Part shown: positions 16,774 to 24,658 of the stretch, piece after piece
Numbering within the stretch: position 1 is the stretch's first letter
How the letters are laid out: each line of letters begins with the position of its first letter
NCBI RefSeq assembly: GCF_009857435.1
Contig: NZ_WWCK01000005.1
Location: 434,001 to 498,000 of the forward strand
Length of the DNA: 64,000 bases
Direction: 5' to 3'
From: Duganella rivi
GTDB lineage: Bacteria; Pseudomonadota; Gammaproteobacteria; Burkholderiales; Burkholderiaceae_D
Translations under genes and position numbers: made by a program
The notes under the pieces: generated by a model
The model's input: the letters and a program-made list of their open reading frames with translations, nothing else
Databases searched by the model: none
Told to the model about the DNA's origin: nothing

Positions 16774-16801
16774 AAGCTGCGCCAGTGCGCATCTTCAGGA
16801 G
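16768..16801 (+). promoter_or_regulatory. Shine-Dalgarno sequestering hairpin (right riboswitch expression platform)
   Basis: CTCTTGAAG (16768-16776) pairs with CTTCAGGAG (16793-16801), nine pairs with one G-U, continued past one mismatch by TGCGC/GCGCA around a CAGT loop. The arm CTTCAGGAG holds the strong ribosome site just before an ATG at 16807. Because 16768-16773 is also the 3' strand of riboswitch stem P1, the two structures compete; bound ligand should expose the ribosome site (ON switch). Confidence 0.7.
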
Positions 16802-16806
16802 ACGCT

Positions 16807-16827
16807 ATGTTCTTCATGAAGGTGTGA
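16807..16827 (+). CDS. Six-codon leader ORF (MFFMKV) after the right riboswitch
   Basis: The ribosome site CAGGAG controlled by the riboswitch lies 5 bases before this ATG, but the frame stops after six codons. It is in the same frame as the binding-protein gene, whose own ATG comes at 16867. Either it is a translated leader that couples riboswitch control to the main gene, or a stop has split an originally longer N-terminus. The second start has only a modest AAAGAAG site. Confidence 0.45.
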   Translation: MFFMKV

Positions 16828-16866
16828 TTGCGGGCGCGTTATCAACGCTCTCTAAAGAAGACCATC

Positions 16867-17826
16867 ATGCGACTGCTCACTCTCTGCCTCAGCCTGTGCC
16901 TCAGCGTTCCCGCGCTGGCCGCCGACAAAGTCACCTTCCTCACCTCGTGGTACGCGCAAGCCGAACATGGCGGCTTTTATCAGGCCGTCGCCACCGGCAT
17001 CTACAAGAAGCATGGGCTCGATGTGACCATCCGCATGGGCGGCCCGCAGGTCAACGGCGTGCAAATCCTCAGCAGCGGTCAGGCCGATTTCTTGATGGGC
17101 TACGACCTGCAAGTGCTGAAAAGCGTGGAGACCGGCGTGCCGATTACCACCGTCGCCGCCAGCTTCCAGAGCGAACTACAAGGCATGATGACGCACGATG
17201 ACGTCAAGAGCCTGGCCGATTTGAAATCTCGTACCGTGCTGGTCTCCACCTCGGGCCGCACCACGTGGTGGCCGTGGCTGAAGAATAAATACCAGCTTGA
17301 CGATGCGCAGTCGCGCGTCTACACCTTTAACTTGCAGCCCTTCTTCGCCGATCCACGCTCGGCGCAGCAAGCCTACGCGTCGTCGGAAGTTTTCGCTGCC
17401 AACAAGGGCGGCGTGAAAACGCGCTTCTTCCTGTTTGCCGACGATGGCTATCCGCCATACGGCACCACCGTGGTCACCATGCAGAAGACCGTGAAAGAAA
17501 AGCCGGACTTGGTGGCGCGTTTCGTCAAAGCCTCGATGGAAGGTTGGAAAAGCTATCTCCAAAATCCGGCACCGGGCAATGCACTGATCAAAAAAGACAA
17601 TCCCAACATGCAGGACGACCAGCTGGCATGGGGCGTGGAGAAGCTGAAGGAATACCGCATGATCAGCAGCGGCGACGCCGCAACGCTAGGCATCGGCACC
17701 ATGAGCGACGCCCGCTGGCAAAAGACGCGCGACTTCATGGTCAGCACCGGCCTGCTGAAAGCGGACGTCGATTGGAAAAAGGCTTACACCACGCAGTTCG
17801 TCAAAGACCTGCGCGTGCTGCCGTAA
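16867..17826 (+). CDS. ABC transporter periplasmic binding protein, NMT1/THI5-like
   Basis: A 319-residue binding protein of the NMT1/THI5-like family (nitrate, taurine, pyrimidine and purine-type transporters). A signal peptide ends at LSVPALA-ADKV; the family's opening (KVTFLTSWYAQAEHGGFYQA) and GIYKKHGLDVTIRMGGPQV follow. It is the first structural gene of a four-gene operon with ATPase, permease and amidohydrolase, preceded by a sigma-54 promoter and the riboswitch candidate. By context the ligand is probably a purine such as xanthine, uric acid or 8-oxoguanine; the sequence alone does not decide. Confidence 0.9.
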   Translation: MRLLTLCLSLCLSVPALAADKVTFLTSWYAQAEHGGFYQAVATGIYKKHGLDVTIRMGGPQVNGVQILSSGQADFLMGYDLQVLKSVETGVPITTVAASFQSELQGMMTHDDVKSLADLKSRTVLVSTSGRTTWWPWLKNKYQLDDAQSRVYTFNLQPFFADPRSAQQAYASSEVFAANKGGVKTRFFLFADDGYPPYGTTVVTMQKTVKEKPDLVARFVKASMEGWKSYLQNPAPGNALIKKDNPNMQDDQLAWGVEKLKEYRMISSGDAATLGIGTMSDARWQKTRDFMVSTGLLKADVDWKKAYTTQFVKDLRVLP

Positions 17827-17837
17827 AGGAGATCACT

Positions 17838-18605
17838 ATGGCCACCACATTGCCGGTGCTGTACGCCAACCAGGTCGAGAAGACCTACCCTAACGGCACC
17901 CTCGCGCTGGAGAGCGTGAAGCTGGGCATACAACCCGGCGAATTCGTATCGCTGCTCGGCCCCTCCGGCTGCGGCAAGAGCACCTTGCTCAAACTGTTCG
18001 CGGGACTGGAGCAGCCCTCGGCCGGCCATATCCGCCGCGCCGAAGGCCGCAAGCTGGCCATGGTGTTTCAGGAAGCGACCTTGATGCCGTGGGCGCGCGT
18101 GGCCGACAACGTGCGCCTGCCGCTGGATCTCGCCAAGCTGGATCGGGCCGAAGCCAATGAGCGCGTAGCGCGCGCACTTGCGCTGGTGGGGCTGGACAAA
18201 TTCGGCGCATCGTATCCGCGCGAACTGTCGGGCGGTATGCAGATGCGCGTCTCCATTGCGCGCGCACTGGCAACCAATGCCGACCTGCTGCTAATGGACG
18301 AACCATTCGGCGCGCTGGATGAATTCACCCGCAACAAACTCGATGCCGATCTGCGCGCCCTGTGGGCCGAGCGAGGACTGACTGTGGTCTTCGTCACCCA
18401 CAGCATTTACGAAGCGGTGTACTTATCGAGCCGCGTGATCGTAATGGCGGCGCGTCCGGGACGCGTTATCGCGGACGTTGCCATCGAAGGGCCGGTAGTG
18501 CGCGACGACGCCTTCCGCGTATCGCCGGCCTTCATGCGCCATTGCGCAGAACTCTCGTCACTGCTAACGCAAGCGAACATCAACCCGGAAAGGAACGCAG
18601 CATGA
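17838..18605 (+). CDS. ABC transporter ATP-binding protein (nitrate/taurine/purine type)
   Basis: A 255-residue ATPase energising the importer. Walker A (GPSGCGKST), the Q-loop (MVFQEATLMPW), the ABC signature (LSGGMQMR), Walker B (LLLMDEPFGALDE) and the switch His (VTHSIYEAV) are all present. The start at 17838 has AAAGGAG upstream; the open frame extends further back but overlaps the previous gene. Its stop overlaps the permease start (ATGA). Confidence 0.95.
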   Translation: MATTLPVLYANQVEKTYPNGTLALESVKLGIQPGEFVSLLGPSGCGKSTLLKLFAGLEQPSAGHIRRAEGRKLAMVFQEATLMPWARVADNVRLPLDLAKLDRAEANERVARALALVGLDKFGASYPRELSGGMQMRVSIARALATNADLLLMDEPFGALDEFTRNKLDADLRALWAERGLTVVFVTHSIYEAVYLSSRVIVMAARPGRVIADVAIEGPVVRDDAFRVSPAFMRHCAELSSLLTQANINPERNAA

Positions 18606-19396
18606 AATCGCCCCTGCTCTCCAACCCTGCCGTCCAGCGCGTGGCTGCGCCGCTGGCGGTGGGCGTGATCCTGCTCGGTATCTGGCAAGCGGTGTGCATG
18701 CTGCTGGCAGTGCCAGACTACCTGGTGCCCGCACCCAGCGCCATCGCGCGCGCGCTGGTCGAAGACTGGCCGCTGCTGGCTGGCGCGCTGTGGGTAACGT
18801 TGCGCATCACCTTCATGGCCTTCGCATTGGCGATCGTGGTCGGCTGCGCCACTGCCTTCCTGTTCGTGCAAAGCCGCGTGATTGAAGCGAGCCTGCTGCC
18901 CTATGCCATTCTGCTGCAAGTAACGCCGGTGGTGGCGATTGCGCCGCTGATTATCATCTGGGTCAAAGACCCGACCATGGCGCTGGTGATTTGCGCGACC
19001 ATGGTGGCGGTGTTCCCCATCATTTCCAACACTGTACTGGGCCTGCGCAGCGTGAATCCCGGCTTGCTGAATCTGTTCCGCATCAACCACGCCAGCAAAT
19101 GGGACACGCTGCGCCGCCTGCGCATCCCGAGCGCGCTGCCTTACTTCTTCGGCGGCTTGCGCATCTCGTGCGGACTGGCGCTGATCGGCGCCGTGGTCGC
19201 AGAATTCGTGGCCGGCACCGGCGGCACCGGCGCGGGACTGGCTTACCAAATCCTGCAAGCCGGTTTTGCACTGAATATTCCCCGGCTGTTTGCGGCCCTG
19301 TTTTTGATTACGTTCAGCGGTGTGGTGCTGTTCGGCGTCATGGCGATGGTGACACGCCTGTCTTTGTCACACTGGCACGAAAGTGAATTGGCATGA
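18602..19396 (+). CDS. ABC transporter permease (BPD type, SsuC/TauC-like)
   Basis: Inner-membrane channel subunit of 264 residues with about six helices. The EAA-loop that contacts the ATPase is visible (LLNLFRINHASKWDTLRRLRIP). It overlaps both the ATPase stop and the amidohydrolase start by 4 bases, so the whole operon is translationally coupled. Fold matches the SsuC/ThiX/RutG-adjacent group of permeases working with NMT1-type receptors. Confidence 0.93.
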   Translation: MKSPLLSNPAVQRVAAPLAVGVILLGIWQAVCMLLAVPDYLVPAPSAIARALVEDWPLLAGALWVTLRITFMAFALAIVVGCATAFLFVQSRVIEASLLPYAILLQVTPVVAIAPLIIIWVKDPTMALVICATMVAVFPIISNTVLGLRSVNPGLLNLFRINHASKWDTLRRLRIPSALPYFFGGLRISCGLALIGAVVAEFVAGTGGTGAGLAYQILQAGFALNIPRLFAALFLITFSGVVLFGVMAMVTRLSLSHWHESELA

Positions 19397-20802
19397 CCCA
19401 GGCATCCCTGTTAATCCGTAACGCCAGCGCCATCCTGACCGGCTTGCGCGGCGAAGGCGAACGCCATGCGGGCCCGGACATCCGCATCGTCGATGGCGTC
19501 ATCACCGCCATGGGCGCGCTGCCGCCGCAAGCTGGCGAACGCGTGATCGATGCGCGCGACTGCGTGGTCTATCCGGCGTGGGTCAACACCCATCACCACT
19601 TATTTCAGTCGCTGCTGAAGGGCGAGCCGCAAGGCCTGAATCTCACGCTGACGCCATGGCTGGCCGCCACGCCCTATCGCTTCCGCGCCAGCTTCGATGA
19701 GCACAGCTTCCGGCTGGCCGCGCGCATCGGTTTAGTGGAGCTGCTGCGCAGCGGCAGCGGCACCGTGGCCGATCACAATTATCTGTACTACCCTGGCATG
19801 CCGTACGACGGCTCTGCCATCCTGTTTGAAGAAGCGGAAAAACTGGGCCTGCGTTTTGTGCTGTGCCGGGGCGGCGCCACGCAAACGCGCCAACTGGAAA
19901 GCGAACTACCGCAAGCACTGCGTCCAGAATCGCTCGACCAATTCCTTAGCGATTGCGAACGGCTGACCAAGCGCTATCACCAAGCCGCACCGGACGCCAT
20001 GCGCCGCGTGGTGATGGCGCCGACTACGCCGCTGTATTCCATGTCGCCGGAAGAACTGCGCACTTGCGCGCGCGAGGCGCGCCGTCTCGGCATCCGCCTG
20101 CACAGCCACTTGTCGGAAACGGTGGAATACCAAAACGCCGCGCGCGTCAAATACGACCGCTCGCCCGTAGCCTTCTGCGGCGAGTACGAGTGGCTGGGCC
20201 CTGACGTGTGGTTCGCACATTTGGTCAAACTGAATCGCGATGAAATCGGCCAGCTAGGCGCCACCGGCACCGGCATCGCACACTGCCCGCAAAGTAACGG
20301 ACGTCTTGGCAGCGGCATCGCCGACATTCCGGCTTTGGAAGCGGCCGGCGTGCCGGTCTCCATCGGCGTAGACGGCGCAGCCTCCAACGAAGCCGCCGAC
20401 ATGATCTCCGAAACGCACGCCGCATGGCTGATGCAGCGCGCACGGCGCGGTGAGTTGGCGCGCAGCCGTGCCGAGGGCGGTGTCCGGGAAGGTGGAGCCG
20501 ATGCAGCCAGCATCGAAGACGTAGTCCGTTGGGGCACAGCAGGCGGCGCAGCGGTGCTGGGCATGAACGCCATCGGCACGCTGGAAGTGGGCAAGGCCGC
20601 CGACATTGCCATCTACAAGCTGGACGACCCGCGCTACTTCGGCCTGCACGATATCGCTATCGCCCCCGTGGCCAGCGGCGGCCGGCCGTCGCTGCGCGCT
20701 TTGCTGGTGGCAGGCCGCGTAGTGGCCGAGCATGACGCCATTCCCGACCTCGATCTGGCGGAGCTTGGAGCAGCGGCACGCGCCGCCGTCAAGGCGCTTT
20801 AG
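19393..20802 (+). CDS. 8-oxoguanine deaminase-like amidohydrolase
   Basis: Zinc-dependent amidohydrolase-superfamily deaminase, 469 residues, of the AtzB/TrzN/8-oxoguanine deaminase branch. The metal ligands are visible as the HxH of VNTHHHLFQSLL, the His of RLHSHLSE, a later His in WFAHLVKL and the Asp of SIGVDGAASNE. Family members convert 8-oxoguanine to uric acid. It ends the importer operon behind the riboswitch candidate; uric acid is a reported ligand of that class, which supports a purine role. Alternative substrates such as other aminated N-heterocycles cannot be excluded. Confidence 0.88.
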   Translation: MTQASLLIRNASAILTGLRGEGERHAGPDIRIVDGVITAMGALPPQAGERVIDARDCVVYPAWVNTHHHLFQSLLKGEPQGLNLTLTPWLAATPYRFRASFDEHSFRLAARIGLVELLRSGSGTVADHNYLYYPGMPYDGSAILFEEAEKLGLRFVLCRGGATQTRQLESELPQALRPESLDQFLSDCERLTKRYHQAAPDAMRRVVMAPTTPLYSMSPEELRTCAREARRLGIRLHSHLSETVEYQNAARVKYDRSPVAFCGEYEWLGPDVWFAHLVKLNRDEIGQLGATGTGIAHCPQSNGRLGSGIADIPALEAAGVPVSIGVDGAASNEAADMISETHAAWLMQRARRGELARSRAEGGVREGGADAASIEDVVRWGTAGGAAVLGMNAIGTLEVGKAADIAIYKLDDPRYFGLHDIAIAPVASGGRPSLRALLVAGRVVAEHDAIPDLDLAELGAAARAAVKAL

Positions 20803-21815
20803 AAATCGCGATTGGCTGGATACCAGCTGTAGAAGTCGTTGTCCCACTTGAAGTGGGTGGTGGAGATGGTGATGGTCACGTCCAGCGCCTCAACGAAGTG
20901 CCACCACCCGACCGGCAGGAACAGGATCTCGCCCGGCTCCAGCACGCATTCCAGCACCGGCACATCGGCCATCATCGGGAAGCGCTGGGTGTCGATATTG
21001 CGCGCATCGATCAGCGAGAAGCAATGGCGCTGGTTGTAGACCTTGGGTGTATCGCAGGGCGCAATCAGGCGCACGCGCTTGCGGCCCGTCACCTGGATCA
21101 TGAAGTTGTTGGTCAAGTCGTGATGCAGCGGCGTGACCGTGCCGGCCGGGCCAAACCAGAAGAAGCCGGGACTATCGGGTTTCAGATACTCGGTCAGCTG
21201 CGGCAGATCGCTCATCAACTCGCGCAGCGCCTCGCGATTCTGGCCGTCGTTATTGGCGGTCATGTAGAAATCGTTGGTGACGCCGGCGTCGCGCACCATC
21301 GCCACGTATTCGCCAAACGGCATGCGGCGCTTGTGCGACAGGCTATTCATTTCATAATCGGGATCGGCGTTACGGCCGAACTGCACTTCCACCTCGCGTT
21401 CGCCCAGTTGTTCGGCGAGATAGTCGAACGTCCATTTGCTGCGGGCGGCGCAATCATCGAGCATGCCGGTGATGATGACCGGCTGATTGCGGCTGTAATA
21501 TTGGCTGAGGAATTCCGCTTCAGACAAGCGCTCGCGGCGCGGCACAGTGAGTTCCACCAGCTTGTTGAGGCGCGACTGGATGCCCAGCACCCAATCGCGC
21601 TTGGCCAGCCGGCTGTGCAGGCGCGAAACGCCGCGCAGGTAGGGACTGCGCACGGCCGCTTCCAGCTCCACGCGCGCCGCCTGCTCGGCGATGCCTGATT
21701 GAATCATAACGCCGAGCAGCACTTGCGGGTTGCCGCCGAGTATCAAATTCTCGGCGATCCATCCCCGCCATGCATCATTGATTTCCACTGGCGGCGCTGC
21801 GTTTGCTTGACTCAT
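20799..21815 (-). CDS. Cupin-like (JmjC-type) domain protein
   Basis: A 338-residue Fe(II)/2-oxoglutarate oxygenase-like protein of the cupin_8 group. The HxD metal pair sits in TPLHHDLTNNF and the distal His in PVGWWHFVEAL, with GEILFLP before it; these are the JmjC-type hydroxylase signatures. The first ~100 residues are a helical region seen in bacterial members. It converges on the amidohydrolase with a 4-base overlap at the stops. Likely a protein hydroxylase, target unknown. Confidence 0.8.
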   Translation of the reverse strand: MSQANAAPPVEINDAWRGWIAENLILGGNPQVLLGVMIQSGIAEQAARVELEAAVRSPYLRGVSRLHSRLAKRDWVLGIQSRLNKLVELTVPRRERLSEAEFLSQYYSRNQPVIITGMLDDCAARSKWTFDYLAEQLGEREVEVQFGRNADPDYEMNSLSHKRRMPFGEYVAMVRDAGVTNDFYMTANNDGQNREALRELMSDLPQLTEYLKPDSPGFFWFGPAGTVTPLHHDLTNNFMIQVTGRKRVRLIAPCDTPKVYNQRHCFSLIDARNIDTQRFPMMADVPVLECVLEPGEILFLPVGWWHFVEALDVTITISTTHFKWDNDFYSWYPANRDF

Positions 21816-21877
21816 TGTCGCGTTATCCTTTTTGCACTAGTGACCTTGCGCTAGTGTACAGGAGAACCACGGGAGAA

Positions 21878-22276
21878 CTAATAGACCGCCTCCGGCAACA
21901 CCGCCCGGGCGACGCCGTCGCGGATATCGATCACGCGCGGGTGGCGCTTGCCCAAGCTCATCTTGTAGCAAGCCTGGCCATCTTTCCACGCCGACGGCAA
22001 TACCATCAGCAGCTGGAAAGAAGTTGGGTCATCGTCTTGGGCGGCAAACACCGGCGGCGTGCCGGCCAGCACGATGGCCTCCAGCGGCTGGTCGCCGTCG
22101 ATCTCGTGGTGGTGGCCGCGCACCGGGATTTCGTGCAACTCGCCGGTGACGGTTTCCAGCATGGCGGCGCCAACCACGCTGGCCTTGGCGCGGTCGACCA
22201 CGAGGTGCAAGCGCAGGGAAGGACGGCCGATGGTGGCACTGGCAATTTCATATACGGCGGCAAATAACTGACTCAT
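21878..22276 (-). CDS. Conserved hypothetical protein
   Basis: A 132-residue soluble protein starting at 22276 (MSQLFAAVYEIASA); the frame extends 13 codons further but this start fits better. It looks like a beta-rich domain with the pattern LRLHLVVDRAKASVVGAAML and a middle segment GHHHEIDGD. It resembles in outline the DUF1842-type proteins, which I cannot confirm. No signal peptide or membrane helix. The gaps on both sides hold nothing clear. Confidence 0.6.
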   Translation of the reverse strand: MSQLFAAVYEIASATIGRPSLRLHLVVDRAKASVVGAAMLETVTGELHEIPVRGHHHEIDGDQPLEAIVLAGTPPVFAAQDDDPTSFQLLMVLPSAWKDGQACYKMSLGKRHPRVIDIRDGVARAVLPEAVY

Positions 22277-22385
22277 GGCAATTCCAAACGTGAAGAGGTG
22301 AAACAAGGTCTTCACTGTAGGTTTGCCGCGCCGAATTTGCCTTCCGAATACCTTCCGCTTGCTAAGTCACTGATTTACCATGCTT

Positions 22386-22889
22386 TTAACGCTTGGGCAG
22401 CACCCAGTCCGGGCGTACATAATGGCAGGTGTAGCCGTTAGGAATGCGCTCCAGATAGTCCTGGTGCTCCGGCTCCGCCTCCCAGAACGGGCCAGCCGGC
22501 GCCAGTTCCGTCACCACTTTACCGGGCCACAGGCCGGACGCGTTGACGTCGGCGATGGTGTCTTCGGCCGTCGCTTTTTGTTGCTCGTCGGCATAAAAAA
22601 TCGCCGAGCGGTAGCTGGTGCCGATGTCGTTGCCCTGGCGGTTGCGGGTGCTCGGGTCGTGAATCTGGAAGAAGAATTCAAGGATCTTGCGATAGCTGAG
22701 CACGGCCGGATCGTAGACGATTTCAATCGCCTCGGCATGGGTGCCGTGGTTGCGGTAAGTTGCATTTGGCACATCGCCGCCGCTGTAGCCGACGCGCGTC
22801 GATTGCACGCCCGGCATCTTGCGGATCAAATCCTGCATGCCCCAAAAACAGCCGCCGGCCAGAATGGCCTTTTCAGTCGTGGTGCTCAT
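22386..22889 (-). CDS. msrA: Peptide-methionine (S)-S-oxide reductase
   Basis: Repairs methionine sulfoxide in proteins using thioredoxin. The 167-residue product has the catalytic GCFWG motif at about residue 13 and the family blocks VGYSGG and IEIVYDP. The start at 22889 has AAAGGAA upstream; the longer frame to 23075 would cross the divergent promoter region. It is monocistronic and divergent from the receiver-domain gene. Confidence 0.96.
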   Translation of the reverse strand: MSTTTEKAILAGGCFWGMQDLIRKMPGVQSTRVGYSGGDVPNATYRNHGTHAEAIEIVYDPAVLSYRKILEFFFQIHDPSTRNRQGNDIGTSYRSAIFYADEQQKATAEDTIADVNASGLWPGKVVTELAPAGPFWEAEPEHQDYLERIPNGYTCHYVRPDWVLPKR

Positions 22890-23087
22890 CGTCAATTCCT
22901 TTCGATTGTTAATGTCTGTAGGCAATTTGGAGACAGCAGCACATTTCTTCAAGCAAGCGTCCAAAATCCAACTATAATTGACAGTAGGAAAACTCATCAC
23001 TCCTACTGCGCGTGCCCCTTCCCCGCCGCGTCTCTCTTCTCCGGCCTGGCCCCTGCCGAACGTAACGTTACTCATTCGTTCACTATT

Positions 23088-23498
23088 ATGGACCAGACCA
23101 CCAACCAGCGTATTCTCGTTGTCGACGACAACACCGAAGCGGCGGACATCTCAGCCGAACTACTGGAGCTGCACGGCTATAACACTGCCGTCGCCTACGC
23201 CGGCATGGCCGGCCTGGAAGCGGCGCGCACCTTCCAGCCCGATGCCATCTTACTCGACCTCGGCATGCCGGGCATGGACGGCTACCAGGTCGCGGCCGCC
23301 CTGCGCGCCGTGCCCGACTTCGACCAAGTGGCCTTGATCGCCTTCACCGCGTGGGGCGACATCGTCACCCGGCAGCGGGTGATTTCTACCGGCTTCGACG
23401 AGCATGTGGTCAAGCCGGCCAATCTCGACCGCATACTGGCGGCCGTGCGCATTGCGCTGGAAAAGCGCGCACAACTCGTCACTGCCAGCGCTTCCTGA
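23088..23498 (+). CDS. Single-domain response regulator
   Basis: A 136-residue CheY-like receiver with no output domain. The acidic pocket (LVVDDN), phosphoacceptor Asp ([13 protein letters not shown]), Thr (FTAWGD) and Lys (HVVKPAN) are all intact, so it should be phosphorylated. The start at 23088 fits the domain; upstream frame is non-coding. No kinase lies beside it, so it may take part in a hybrid-kinase phosphorelay. The ribosome site is poor. Confidence 0.88.
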   Translation: MDQTTNQRILVVDDNTEAADISAELLELHGYNTAVAYAGMAGLEAARTFQPDAILLDLGMPGMDGYQVAAALRAVPDFDQVALIAFTAWGDIVTRQRVISTGFDEHVVKPANLDRILAAVRIALEKRAQLVTASAS

Positions 23499-23540
23499 TG
23501 TTTTTATGATACTGTCCCAGGCTAGACAGGAGGTGTCATC

Positions 23541-23729
23541 ATGATGGAACGACGCACACGCCCCGATCGCGCCAAGGCGGTCGCAGTCAATGCCGCCATC
23601 GCCATGGCGGAGGAAAAAGGCCGCGAGGCGGCGGCCGTGTTTCTGGAAGATGCAGGCGTGCCCCTGCCGGTGATCGCCCGCGTGCTGAGCGAGCCGGAAA
23701 AACGCCGCGCCGAGGATCAGCGCATTTAA
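23541..23729 (+). CDS. Small hypothetical protein
   Basis: A 62-residue basic-acidic helical protein behind a strong AGGAGGT ribosome site. The sequence (RPDRAKAVAVNAAI, LEDAGVPLPVIARVL) suggests two or three helices, possibly a small DNA-binding-like fold, but I do not recognise a family. It follows the receiver gene by 42 bases and may share its transcript; its stop abuts the convergent TonB-like gene. Confidence 0.7.
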   Translation: MMERRTRPDRAKAVAVNAAIAMAEEKGREAAAVFLEDAGVPLPVIARVLSEPEKRRAEDQRI

Positions 23730-24386
23730 TCAGCGCAGCAGCACGCGGCCGAACCCGGTGTCGGTACGCTCGGCCCGGCTATTCGGGTCGTGAGCGAAGC
23801 GGCAGCTTTGCAGATAGGCCACGGCCTGCGCGGTCAGTTCCTGCGGCTGGCTGCCCGCTTCGGCCACGATGCGCACCGGCGCACCTTCCTGATTGACCAG
23901 GAAGCGCAGCAGGATGCCTTGCTTGTCGCTGGGCCGCGGATCGGCTTCGCGGAAGGCGGCAAAACGCTCGGACGTCTGGCAACTACCGGCTACCAGCAGC
24001 GGCCGGGCCGGCGGAGGGCCATCCAGCTTCCACGCGACTTGAATCGGAAATACCGTGCCTTCGCGCGCGGCGTCGAGCTTAGGCTGAAAGAGGCATTGCG
24101 CAATGCTGTGGAGAGCGGCATCATCGAGAATCCGCCAGCCGCTGCTTTGGGTGACGGCCGGTTGCAGCACCTTGCCGTCCATGCCGATGGCGAAGCGCAG
24201 AGTGGTGACGCCTTCGATCTCGTAGCGGCGCGCCTCGGCCGGCCATTGCGGCTGAATGCAAGCGCTAGAGCCGACCAGCGCCTGCAAAGGCGCGCGCTGC
24301 GGCCCCGATTGCGCAGCCCGGCTAGCCAGATTAAGCACGGCAAAAATCACCGCAACGGCGGCAACGGCAAGCAATTTCTTGTTCAT
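23730..24386 (-). CDS. TonB C-terminal domain protein, duplicated domain
   Basis: A 218-residue envelope protein with an N-terminal membrane anchor (about residues 4-22). Two TonB-C-like units follow: a clear one (IEGVTTLRFAIGMDGKVLQ) and a degenerate second half ending SCRFAHDPN. The Pro-rich spacer that lets TonB span the periplasm is missing, so it is unlikely to energise outer-membrane receptors in the usual way. A structural or accessory role is more probable. Confidence 0.75.
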   Translation of the reverse strand: MNKKLLAVAAVAVIFAVLNLASRAAQSGPQRAPLQALVGSSACIQPQWPAEARRYEIEGVTTLRFAIGMDGKVLQPAVTQSSGWRILDDAALHSIAQCLFQPKLDAAREGTVFPIQVAWKLDGPPPARPLLVAGSCQTSERFAAFREADPRPSDKQGILLRFLVNQEGAPVRIVAEAGSQPQELTAQAVAYLQSCRFAHDPNSRAERTDTGFGRVLLR

Positions 24387-24412
24387 GCCACGATGATAGC
24401 AGGAGCCCGACC

Positions 24413-24655
24413 ATGACCAGCGAATACCAACCCATCAGCTGCGACTTCCACGATCTGCTGGAAGTGCACGCGACCAAGCGCCAGGCCACCGACATCCAGT
24501 TCCGCGACGCCGGCGGCCAGCTGCAAACCCGCAACGCCGTCATCACCGACGTCTTCGCAAAAGAAGGCGCCGACTACCTCACCCTCAGCACCGGCGAAAC
24601 CCTGCGGCTGGACCAGCTGGTCGAAGTCGACAAGGCCAAGCTGGCGGATTATTAA
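24413..24655 (+). CDS. rof: Rho-binding antiterminator (Rof/YaeO-like)
   Basis: An 80-residue Sm-like small barrel. The opening YQPISCDFHDLLEVHATKR closely matches E. coli Rof (YaeO), which binds Rho hexamers and inhibits Rho-dependent termination. AGGAG precedes the ATG. It lies alone between the TonB-like gene (divergent) and the PLP enzyme gene (convergent). Confidence 0.8.
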   Translation: MTSEYQPISCDFHDLLEVHATKRQATDIQFRDAGGQLQTRNAVITDVFAKEGADYLTLSTGETLRLDQLVEVDKAKLADY

Positions 24656-24658
24656 GCC

